Of a stretch of 13,902 nucleotides of DNA, positions 7,086-13,902 are shown one piece after another (the first letter of the stretch is position 1; every line of letters starts with the position of its first letter). Made by a program: the position numbers and the translations under genes. The stretch is from positions 1 to 13,902 of the forward strand of contig SYEI01000004.1 in the NCBI GenBank assembly GCA_005800865.1. Direction: 5' to 3'. The notes beneath the pieces are model-generated. The model worked only from the letters and a program-made list of their open reading frames with translations, did not search any database and had not been told where the DNA came from. The stretch comes from Bacteroidota bacterium. GTDB taxonomy: Bacteria; Bacteroidota; Bacteroidia; B-17B0; Aurantibacillaceae.

Positions 7086-7802
7086 ATGCCCAATACTTCG
7101 TTCGCTTTTAAACAGTTTATTGTCAAGCAAGATAGGTGCGCTATGAAAGTAGGTACTGATGCAGTTTTGCTTGGGGCTTGGGTTTTGCCAAATGGCAGCA
7201 AACACATTTTAGATATTGGAACTGGTACAGGTGTTATTGCCTTAATGCTTGCTCAAAAAACACAAGCCCATATTGATGCGATTGATATTGATGAAGAGGC
7301 TTTTTTACAAGCCAAACAAAACGCATTAGATAGTAAGTTTTCTAGTCAAATTACGGTTATTCAAACTTCTTTACAGCACTATTCTAAAGAAAGTACTCAA
7401 AAATATAATTTGATTGTTACCAATCCGCCTTATTTTGAACAGTCGCTTAAATCCTCTGACGAACAGCGCTCCCATGCCCGACACGCCGACGTATTACCGT
7501 TTGAAGAATTATTGGATGGCGTTTTAAAATTATTGGATGAAAAAGGTAAATTTTGCCTTATTTTGCCAACTTTAGAAGCAATTAAGTTTAGAGCATTAGC
7601 TGAAAAAAGAGGACTTCATTTATCTAAATTATTACGAGTAAAATCTAGAATAGATAAGGATACTGATAAACGCCATTTGATGCAATTTGAGGTAAAACCT
7701 ACCGAATTTTCCGAGAAAACAATAGCTATTGAGCTCGAAGAAAGACACCAATATACTGATGATTACAAGGATTTAACCAAAGATTATTACATTAATTTTT
7801 GA
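7086..7802 (+). CDS. TrmN6/YfiC-like tRNA (adenine37-N6)-methyltransferase
   Basis: A 238-residue cytoplasmic class I S-adenosylmethionine-dependent methyltransferase. In E. coli the family member YfiC (TrmN6) methylates N6 of A37 in tRNA1Val. The N-terminus FAFKQFIVKQD (6-16) and MKVGTDAVLLGAW (20-32) are family signatures. The SAM-binding motif I is LDIGTGTGV (42-50), an acidic DAIDIDE (64-70) ends strand 2, and the catalytic NPPY motif is at 113-116. RSHARH (128-133) is also conserved. An upstream ATG at 7079 is in another frame and stops after ten codons, so 7086 is taken as the start. Target identity in this organism is inferred from the family. Confidence 0.9.
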   Translation: MPNTSFAFKQFIVKQDRCAMKVGTDAVLLGAWVLPNGSKHILDIGTGTGVIALMLAQKTQAHIDAIDIDEEAFLQAKQNALDSKFSSQITVIQTSLQHYSKESTQKYNLIVTNPPYFEQSLKSSDEQRSHARHADVLPFEELLDGVLKLLDEKGKFCLILPTLEAIKFRALAEKRGLHLSKLLRVKSRIDKDTDKRHLMQFEVKPTEFSEKTIAIELEERHQYTDDYKDLTKDYYINF

Positions 7803-7809
7803 TAAAATA

Positions 7810-7842
7810 ATTGTCATTTTTTCATTTATTTTCCTATCTTTA
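7810..7842 (+). promoter_or_regulatory. Probable promoter of the TPR/OmpA/kinase operon
   Basis: ATTG at 7810-7813 and TATCTTTA at 7835-7842 are spaced by 21 bases and fit the Bacteroidota -33/-7 pattern. Transcription would begin near 7848, giving a leader of about 15 bases before the ATG at 7863. It is the best-formed promoter candidate in the window, and the only clear one I see for the three following genes. Confidence 0.5.
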
Positions 7843-7862
7843 AAACATTAAGAAATTTATCT

Positions 7863-8912
7863 ATGCAAAAAATTGTATTAGTATGTCTTGGCTTTCTATG
7901 TTTAAACGCATCGGCTCAAGACACCGTAAAAGTAAAAACTGCTTTAACTACAGAACAAGAAGCTGAAAACGCTTATAATGTTGGTTTAGAGTATATGGGT
8001 AAAAAAGATTACAACATGGCAATCGAGCAATTTTCGAAGGCTGTTTCTTTTAAACCAAATTTTGATAAAGCCCTTTGCAGCAGAGGTTTCGCAAGATATG
8101 AGTCTAAAACCTTTGATGCATCTATTGAAGATTATAATAAAGCATTGGCAGTAAATCCTTTAAATGTGGATGCTATGTTTGGGAAAGCGCAAAGTTTTTA
8201 TGCCATCAATAAAAAGGATTCTTGTGTGAGTTATCTAAGTAAAACCGTTTTTATAGATGATAAATACGCAAAAGCGTATTATTTAAGCGGACAAATTAAT
8301 TTTGAACAGGGCGACTATAAATATGCCGTTACTGAATACGACAGAGCTATTGCGGCTAAATCAGATTATGCTTATGCTTATAATGATAGAGCTTCTGCAA
8401 AAAAAATGTTAGGGGATGAAACAGGTGCTATTGCTGATTATGAAAAAGCTGTGTCCATTGATAATAAATTGTTTTTCACATACAATAACTTAGGTTCTTG
8501 TAAACGTAATAAAGGGGATAATGCTGGAGCTATTGAAGCTTATAACAAAGCCATTGCATTAAAAGCCGATTATTATATTGCTTTAAACAATAGAGGAACT
8601 GCTAAATTAAATATGAATGATTTTGCAGGAGCTGTTTCTGATTTTGATGCAGCTTTGAAACAAAAACCTAATTATACATTAGCTATGAATAATATGGCTT
8701 CTGTTTATATTAAGAAAAAAGATTATAAGGCAGCTACAGAGTGGGCTAATAAAGCCATTCAAGCTGATGCAAAATTAGGCGCTGCTTATGTTAATAGAGG
8801 AATTGCTAAACAAATGTTGAAAGATGAAGATGGCGCTTGTGCAGATTGGAAAAAAGCAGCGGAGTTTGGCGCAGCAGAAGGAAAACGTTATACATCTGGT
8901 TTCTGCGACTAA
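7863..8912 (+). CDS. Secreted TPR-repeat protein (nine repeats)
   Basis: A 349-residue exported protein built almost wholly of tetratricopeptide repeats. The signal peptide is MQKIVLVCLGFLCLNASAQ, with likely cleavage after NASA. It has no lipobox cysteine near the cleavage site. From about residue 31, nine 34-residue repeats follow without a break. Each has the expected small residues and an ending of the form (Y/F)xxA(I/V)xxxP, for example IEQFSKAVSFKPN, IEDYNKALAVNPL and VSDFDAALKQKPN. The last repeat ends in GACADWKKAAEFG, common in Bacteroidota TPR proteins. TPR arrays bind proteins or peptides; no enzymatic domain is present. It begins a likely operon with the OmpA-family protein 41 bases downstream, so a periplasmic scaffold role is likely. 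The specific partner is unknown. Confidence 0.88.
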   Translation: MQKIVLVCLGFLCLNASAQDTVKVKTALTTEQEAENAYNVGLEYMGKKDYNMAIEQFSKAVSFKPNFDKALCSRGFARYESKTFDASIEDYNKALAVNPLNVDAMFGKAQSFYAINKKDSCVSYLSKTVFIDDKYAKAYYLSGQINFEQGDYKYAVTEYDRAIAAKSDYAYAYNDRASAKKMLGDETGAIADYEKAVSIDNKLFFTYNNLGSCKRNKGDNAGAIEAYNKAIALKADYYIALNNRGTAKLNMNDFAGAVSDFDAALKQKPNYTLAMNNMASVYIKKKDYKAATEWANKAIQADAKLGAAYVNRGIAKQMLKDEDGACADWKKAAEFGAAEGKRYTSGFCD

Positions 8913-8953
8913 TCAATCATTCAAAAGAATATTCATTCATACCAATAAAGAAT

Positions 8954-11107
8954 ATGAACACATTATATAAAATAGCAGCAATTTTTCTTTTCACAAGTTC
9001 TGTTGCGTTAGCCCAAAATATTGAATTCGAAAAATCTAATTTCCCTGATAAAAAGGATCAATTAAAAGAAGCGAAAAGAAGTTTAGAAGATGGAAAAGAT
9101 GCGTTTTCATTAGGTAAAAAAGAGTACGATTTCGTATTAGAAGGATACGTTAGTAAAAATAAATACTATCCTGTGAGTCGTAAAGATTATCAACGTGCGG
9201 GTGATATTTATTTTAAACAAGCTCAACCTTTATTAGCAAAAGCTCAGGATTTTAATCCTAATAATGCGGAGTTAAATTATATGCTGGGTGTTATTAGTTT
9301 TAACTTAAATCCTCAATCAGATAATGGGGCTAAATATTTGGAAAAAGCTTTATCCTTAAACGACCCTAAGTTGCCAGAAGATTTAACCTATTTTTTAGGT
9401 TGGGCTTGTCAGTTTCAACTGAAATGGGATGATGCCATTAAGTATTATCAAATGCAATTAACTATTTTAACTAAAGATGCGAAAGGCAATGCTGCAGCCA
9501 TTGAAGATGTAAATAAGAAAATGGCAGAGTGTAAAGTAGGAAAAAAAGAAACAGCAAATCCTCAACGTGTCTTTGTAGATAATTTAGGTACTAATATCAA
9601 TACATCTTATCCTGAATATAGTGCCTTTATTTCTGCTGATGAATCGATGATGGTATTAACAGCTCGTAGAGAAAATTCAACAGGTGGGAAATTAGATGAA
9701 GGTGATAGTTGGCCTTTTGAAGATTTGTACCAATCATTTAAAGTAAATGGAAAATGGACACCAGCACAAAATTTCGGCCCTTTAGTAAATAGTCCTGAAC
9801 ATGATGCAACAGCTGGATTATCAAGCGACGGAACGACCATGTTTATCTTTAAATATAAAGAAAAAGATGGGGGAGATATTTATATGAGTAATTTAAATGG
9901 AAATACGTGGTCGAAGCCTGAGCATTTAAATAAAAATATTAACTCTAAATGGCATGAGTCTTCTGTGAGTTTATCTTATGATGCAAAGCGTTTGTATTTT
10001 ATTAGTGATAGGGAAGGCAATATGGGTGCAGGTGACATGTACTATTCTGATAAAGATGCAAAAGGAGATTGGGGTACCGCTATGAATGCTGGACCAGATT
10101 TGAATACCAAGTATGGCGAAGAAGGTGTTTTTATTCATCCTGATGGAAAAACCATTTACTTTAGTTCTAAAGGACATGGCACCATGGGAGGTTATGATAT
10201 TTTTAAATCAACTTTCGAAAACGGTAAATGGGGTGTGCCTCAAAATTTGGGTTATCCCATTAACGGACCAGATGATGATGTGTTTTTTGTAATCAGTGGT
10301 AGCGGAAATCACGGCTATTTTGCATCTTCAAAACAAGGAGGATATGGTGATAAGGATATTTATAAAATTACATTTTTAGGTCCTGAAAAACCACCAGTGG
10401 TAATGAACGAGGATAATTTATTAGCTAGTGTTGCTGCCCCAGTAAGCGAATTTAAAGCAGAGAAAATTGTAAGTTCAGGACCTAAAATGACGATTTTAAA
10501 AGGCGTTATTTCTGATGCAAAAACCTATAATTTATTGGAAGCAACTATTGAATTAATTGATAATACATTAAATGATGTTATTGCCACTTTTAAATCTAAT
10601 AGCACAACAGGTAAGTATTTAGTGTCTTTACCATCAGGTAAAAACTACGGTATTGCTGTTAAAAAAGATGGTTATTTATTTCACTCAGAAAACTTCGATT
10701 TAAAAGCATCTGAAGAATTTCAAGAGGTAGAAAAAAATATTGCCTTAAAACAAATTGAAATTGGACAATCTATCGTCTTAAAAAACATTTTCTTCGACTT
10801 TGATAAAGCTACGATTCGCCCTGAATCTGCGAATGAATTAGATCGTTTAATTAAATTATTAACGGAAAATCCAACTTTAAAAATTGAACTAGGAAGTCAT
10901 ACTGATAGTAAGGGTAGCGACGATTACAATCAAAAATTATCTCAATCTCGTTCTCAATCTGTAGTAACTTACTTAATTGGAAAAGGTATTGCAACGGATA
11001 GATTAGTAGCAAAAGGATATGGTGAAACAGTTCCGGTAGCGACTAACGATACAGATGCTGGCAGACAAGAAAACAGAAGAACAGAATTTAAAATTTTGAG
11101 TAAATAA
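8954..11107 (+). CDS. OmpA-family protein with TPR, beta-propeller and regulatory-like domains (PorE-like layout)
   Basis: A 717-residue periplasmic, peptidoglycan-anchored protein. It has a signal peptide (1-20, ending SSVALAQ), a TPR-like helical region (about 78-195), and a PD40/WD40-like beta-propeller (about 217-475) with blades beginning near YPEYSAFIS, HDATAGLSSDG, WHESSVSLSYD, GEEGVFIHPDG and DDDVFFVIS. A carboxypeptidase-regulatory-like domain (about 513-585) and an OmpA C-terminal domain (about 606-717) follow. In the last, FFDFDKATIRPES (613-625), SHTD (648-651), R666 and NRRTEF (707-712) are intact; D651 and R666 match the diaminopimelate-binding pair of OmpA. This domain order is that of PorE of the type IX secretion machinery, but PorE is a lipoprotein and this protein has no lipobox cysteine. 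Bacteroidota carry many paralogues, so PorE identity is not claimed. The frame is open back to 8837, but the signal peptide fixes the start at 8954. Confidence 0.9.
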   Translation: MNTLYKIAAIFLFTSSVALAQNIEFEKSNFPDKKDQLKEAKRSLEDGKDAFSLGKKEYDFVLEGYVSKNKYYPVSRKDYQRAGDIYFKQAQPLLAKAQDFNPNNAELNYMLGVISFNLNPQSDNGAKYLEKALSLNDPKLPEDLTYFLGWACQFQLKWDDAIKYYQMQLTILTKDAKGNAAAIEDVNKKMAECKVGKKETANPQRVFVDNLGTNINTSYPEYSAFISADESMMVLTARRENSTGGKLDEGDSWPFEDLYQSFKVNGKWTPAQNFGPLVNSPEHDATAGLSSDGTTMFIFKYKEKDGGDIYMSNLNGNTWSKPEHLNKNINSKWHESSVSLSYDAKRLYFISDREGNMGAGDMYYSDKDAKGDWGTAMNAGPDLNTKYGEEGVFIHPDGKTIYFSSKGHGTMGGYDIFKSTFENGKWGVPQNLGYPINGPDDDVFFVISGSGNHGYFASSKQGGYGDKDIYKITFLGPEKPPVVMNEDNLLASVAAPVSEFKAEKIVSSGPKMTILKGVISDAKTYNLLEATIELIDNTLNDVIATFKSNSTTGKYLVSLPSGKNYGIAVKKDGYLFHSENFDLKASEEFQEVEKNIALKQIEIGQSIVLKNIFFDFDKATIRPESANELDRLIKLLTENPTLKIELGSHTDSKGSDDYNQKLSQSRSQSVVTYLIGKGIATDRLVAKGYGETVPVATNDTDAGRQENRRTEFKILSK

Positions 11108-11112
11108 CTCAA

Positions 11113-12351
11113 ATGTTTCGTCGCTGCTGGGAGTATATTTCCTCTATTGGTATTCAGCCCGAATACGATGATATTTTAGTAAAGCGTATTACGCTCAGTA
11201 ATCGTTTTAGTGTTGTTGCTATTTTAGTTTTTTTATTTAGTGGTATCAACAATATAGTTCTAGGAGATTTATTTTCTGGGTTATTGATTGAATGTTTAGT
11301 AGGCGTTTGTTTTTTAGGTTTTTACTTTAATAAATTGCAATACCATCGATTTGCTATTTCGTTTATTTTTATAACAGTTAGTATTGCTATTTTTTATTTC
11401 GATTCCTATTCTGGTATTTTGTCTGGAACTTATCTATACCATTTCCCTCTTATCTTAGCTATAGCTTTTGTATTTGATATGAGAGAAGATAAAAAAGTGA
11501 TGTTATTTCATTTTGCTTTAATCATTGTTTTTTTAATCATTAATGTCGTTACTGATTACACAATATTTAGAAGTAGTTTTTTAACCGATGAAAAGCGGTC
11601 TCAGATGTTTATGTTTAATTTGATATTTAGTGCATCTGCTGTTGGGTTCTTTGTATATATTATGATTCAAAATAACTTAAAAGAAAGTTACCTATACATT
11701 CAGCGTATTGAAGAAAGACGTCAATCCGAAAAATTGGTAAAGGAGGCATTAGACGAGAAAAATATTTTAATATCAGAATTGCATCATCGTGTAAAAAACA
11801 ACTTGGCTATTATTTCGGGTTTATTTAGCTTAAAAATGAATGACGATTTGCATGAAGAGGCTAAAAATGTTTTAATGGAAAGTAGAAATAGAGTGCGTTC
11901 GATGGCATTAATTCATAATCGTTTGTATAAAAGCGATAATATGACTAATGTAAATTTTGAAGAATATGCTAAAGAGTTAATATCGGAAATTAGCGCTTCT
12001 TATCCAGCAGTTGCTAATTCAGTAAAAATAGATACAGATATAAAAAATGTATCCATTAATATTAACTCAGCAATACCTTGTGGTTTAATTTTAAACGAAT
12101 TACTTACAAACGCCTATAAGCATGCATTTAGGGATAAAACAAATGGACATATTAATGTGTCTTTTGCGCGTGATAATAACGCTATCGTTATGCGAGTAAA
12201 TGACAATGGAGTGGGTTTGCCTGAAGATTATAAACAGAAACAATCCTTAGGCGTAACAGTTATAGAGTCGTTGAGCGAACAGTTAGATGGCACTTATAAT
12301 TTTTCAAATAATAATGGTACTTGTTTTGAGTTAAAGTTTAAGCACTCGTAA
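11113..12351 (+). CDS. Membrane sensor histidine kinase, HisKA_2 class
   Basis: A 412-residue inner-membrane signalling kinase. The N-terminal half has about six hydrophobic helices (near 33-51, 54-71, 79-96, 107-121, 128-147 and 166-186) with very short loops, so little of the sensor is exposed. A linker helix or coiled coil (about 187-220) leads to the HisKA_2 dimerisation domain with ELHHRVKNNLAIISGLFSLK (222-241), where H225 is the probable phosphorylated histidine. The ATPase domain has the N box LNELLTNAYKHAF (327-339), the G1 motif NDNGVGLP (363-370) and a G2-like SLGVTVIESL (378-387). There is no receiver or output domain, and no response regulator gene is in the window. It starts five bases after the OmpA-family stop, so it is almost certainly in the same transcript. 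The stimulus is unknown; envelope state is a reasonable inference. Confidence 0.9.
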   Translation: MFRRCWEYISSIGIQPEYDDILVKRITLSNRFSVVAILVFLFSGINNIVLGDLFSGLLIECLVGVCFLGFYFNKLQYHRFAISFIFITVSIAIFYFDSYSGILSGTYLYHFPLILAIAFVFDMREDKKVMLFHFALIIVFLIINVVTDYTIFRSSFLTDEKRSQMFMFNLIFSASAVGFFVYIMIQNNLKESYLYIQRIEERRQSEKLVKEALDEKNILISELHHRVKNNLAIISGLFSLKMNDDLHEEAKNVLMESRNRVRSMALIHNRLYKSDNMTNVNFEEYAKELISEISASYPAVANSVKIDTDIKNVSININSAIPCGLILNELLTNAYKHAFRDKTNGHINVSFARDNNAIVMRVNDNGVGLPEDYKQKQSLGVTVIESLSEQLDGTYNFSNNNGTCFELKFKHS

Positions 12352-12400
12352 TTAGTATCAATTTTTAACAGTATTTTAATATAAACTGCCTTAATAAATT

Positions 12401-12429
12401 ATTGATTTAATAGTTTCTTAGTATCTTCG
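12401..12429 (+). promoter_or_regulatory. Possible promoter of the AsmA-family gene
   Basis: ATTG (12401-12404) and TATCTTCG (12422-12429), 17 bases apart, resemble the Bacteroidota -33/-7 pair in the 105-base gap after the kinase gene. TATCTTCG differs from TAnnTTTG at one position. Transcription would start near 12435, about 22 bases before the ATG. No convincing terminator for the preceding operon is seen in the gap. Confidence 0.4.
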
Positions 12430-12456
12430 TCATTACAAATAGCATATCAAAAAATT

Positions 12457-13902
12457 ATGAGCACAGAACAACCTAAACCAAAGAAGAGCCTTTTAAAACG
12501 AATTTTAAAATGGAGCGGAATTACAATTTTATTATTATTGATTTTAATAGTTGCTGCACCTTTTATTTTTAAAGATAAAATTGTTCAAATTGTAAAAGAG
12601 GAAGCCAACAAAAACTTAAATGCTAAAGTTGACTTTGGCGAATTTGATTTAACCTTATTTAGCTCATTTCCTGATTTTAGGTTTAAAATTCAGAAAGTAA
12701 GTGTGATTAATGTTGAACCATTTAAAGGCGACACATTAGCTTACATTAAAGAATTATCTTTTGATTTGAATATTAAAAGTGTGATTAGCGGTGAAAAATA
12801 TCAAATCAATTCTTTGATTATAGATGAACCAAAAATTAATGGTATTGTAATGGCAGATGGTAAAGCTAATTGGGACATTGCCAAAGCTAGTGCTGATACA
12901 GCTGCTGTTGAACCTGCAGATACTAGTGCAACGAAATTTGCCTTGAAATTAAAATCCCTACAAATTAAACATGCTAATATTACTTACAATGATATGCAAG
13001 GTAATATGAGCGCTGCTTTAAAAGATATGAATTACACCTTGAGCGGAGATTTTACACAAGATAATTTTATTTTAAGTAATTTATTAGAGATTGCAGAATT
13101 ATCTTATAATATGGGAGGCGTTGGCTATTTAACTAAAGCAAAAACACGTTTTAAGGCAGATTTAGATATGGATATGCCTAACATGAAATTTACATTTAAA
13201 GAAAATGAATTTGATTTAAATGAGTTAGCATTAACTTTTGATGGATTTGTTTCGATGCCTAAAGATGATATTGGAATGGATTTAAAATTTGCAGCTAAGC
13301 AAACTGAGTTCAAATCTATTTTATCTTTAATACCAAGTGTGTACAGCAAAGATTTTGCTAGTGTGAAAACAGAAGGTAAATTAAAGTTAGATGGTATGGC
13401 TAAAGGAACCATGCATACGAGTGCAGATGGAAAAAGTGATACTTATCCAAGCTTTGAAGTTAATTTAGGAATTGCCAATGCGATGTTTAAATATCCTTCT
13501 TTACCAAAATCTGTAAACAATATTAATATTGATGTGCATGTAGAAAACAAAAAGGACTATTTAGATGCAACAGTGATTGATGTGAATAAATTTCATTTAG
13601 AAATGGCTGGAAATCCCATCAATATGTGGGCGCACGTTAAAACACCAATCTCTGACCCAGATTTAGCAGCAGAAATAAAAGGGGTAATCAATTTAGCCTC
13701 TGTAAAGGAATTTGTTCCTATGGAAGCGGGAGATGAGATGAGTGGTGTGGTAACTGCAGACATTGCAGCAGCAGGACGCATGAGTAGCATTGATAAAAAA
13801 GAGTACGACAAATTTAAAATGAGTGGTAGTTTGGCAATTGATAAAATGAATTATAAAACAACTACATTGCCTTATGCCGTGATGTTGAATGCTATGAAAT
13901 TG
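12457..13902 (+). CDS. AsmA-family envelope protein, partial
   Basis: The first 482 residues of a large AsmA-like protein that continues past the right edge with no stop. It has a short basic cytoplasmic tail (KPKKSLLKRILKW, 7-19) and one membrane helix (about 20-38), followed by a long periplasmic part. AsmA features include VKEEANKNLNAKVDFGEFDL (46-65), the segment around DGKANWDI (134-141) and the repeated pattern LKSLQIKHANITYND (165-179). Members of the AsmA/TamB/YhdP group form long beta-rich bridges between the membranes and are implicated in lipid transport or outer-membrane assembly. A 20-residue stretch rich in Ala, Asp and Thr (142-161) looks like a linker. The start is chosen because the helix follows it directly; an in-frame TAA (12427-region frame not examined further) was not needed to decide it. 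It probably has its own promoter but continues the envelope theme of the operon before it. Confidence 0.88.
   Translation, partial: MSTEQPKPKKSLLKRILKWSGITILLLLILIVAAPFIFKDKIVQIVKEEANKNLNAKVDFGEFDLTLFSSFPDFRFKIQKVSVINVEPFKGDTLAYIKELSFDLNIKSVISGEKYQINSLIIDEPKINGIVMADGKANWDIAKASADTAAVEPADTSATKFALKLKSLQIKHANITYNDMQGNMSAALKDMNYTLSGDFTQDNFILSNLLEIAELSYNMGGVGYLTKAKTRFKADLDMDMPNMKFTFKENEFDLNELALTFDGFVSMPKDDIGMDLKFAAKQTEFKSILSLIPSVYSKDFASVKTEGKLKLDGMAKGTMHTSADGKSDTYPSFEVNLGIANAMFKYPSLPKSVNNINIDVHVENKKDYLDATVIDVNKFHLEMAGNPINMWAHVKTPISDPDLAAEIKGVINLASVKEFVPMEAGDEMSGVVTADIAAAGRMSSIDKKEYDKFKMSGSLAIDKMNYKTTTLPYAVMLNAMKL

Noticed and set aside
7960..8880. Repetitive DNA across the TPR gene
   Set aside because: The 34-codon periodicity is the protein repeat; the nucleotide repeats are degenerate and there is no CRISPR-like spacer structure.
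8837..8953. In-frame extension of the OmpA-family gene into the end of the TPR gene
   Set aside because: A clean signal peptide begins at 8954. The 39 extra residues are the TPR gene read in another frame and would bury the signal peptide.
9607..10177. Two minus-strand open frames (9607-9840 and 9971-10177)
   Set aside because: Antisense shadows of the beta-propeller region of the OmpA-family gene; their composition reflects the opposite strand.
12352..12456. Possible terminator or small RNA between the kinase and AsmA genes
   Set aside because: The gap is AT-rich with only weak inverted repeats such as TTAATAAATTATTGATTTAA; no stable GC stem followed by a T-run is present.
13125..13811. 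Two minus-strand open frames (13125-13412 and 13593-13811)
   Set aside because: Antisense to the AsmA-family gene, which is open and family-like throughout on the plus strand.
1..13902. Defence system, prophage, integron or other mobile cargo
   Set aside because: Every substantial gene belongs to a core metabolic, RNA-processing or envelope family, or is one small unknown membrane gene. No recombinase, nuclease-helicase module, toxin-antitoxin pair or attachment-site duplication is visible.

Overview
The window looks like core chromosome of an AT-rich member of the Bacteroidota. The evidence is the family content (PorE-like OmpA protein, Bacteroidota-type TPR protein, AsmA protein), the absence of clear Shine-Dalgarno sequences, and several TAnnTTT(A/G)-type -7 promoter elements (for example TATCTTTA at 4222 and 7835). 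I see no transposase, integrase, phage gene, tRNA, rRNA or CRISPR array. The sequence alone does not settle the genus.

Layout. On the minus strand, 1-1597 holds a tight cluster read right to left: the YicC endoribonuclease, an 83-residue membrane protein of unknown function, and the start of a UbiA-family prenyltransferase cut by the left edge. Diverging from it, 1703-4208 is a plus-strand operon of ribD (riboflavin synthesis), a DMT/EamA transporter and a YigZ/IMPACT protein. A class III aminotransferase with its own promoter-like element follows at 4234-5427. A 92-base GC-rich hairpin element (5431-5522) separates it from the convergent minus-strand dacB (PBP4-type D,D-carboxypeptidase, 5531-6979). 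Diverging from dacB is a TrmN6-like tRNA methyltransferase (7086-7802).

The right half is an envelope module on the plus strand. A secreted nine-TPR protein (7863-8912) is followed by a 717-residue periplasmic protein with TPR, beta-propeller, regulatory-like and OmpA C-terminal domains (8954-11107). Five bases later comes a six-helix membrane histidine kinase of the HisKA_2 class (11113-12351). The spacing suggests one transcript from a promoter at about 7810-7842. An AsmA-family protein with its own promoter-like element begins at 12457 and runs off the right edge.

Most genes are ordinary housekeeping or envelope genes. The points most worth checking are the TPR/OmpA/kinase operon with no response regulator in view, the GC-rich element at 5431-5522, the ribD N-terminus (family-like residues continue upstream of the only ATG, to a possible ATT start), and the coupled small membrane protein before the prenyltransferase. 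I found no convincing undescribed defence or mobile system.
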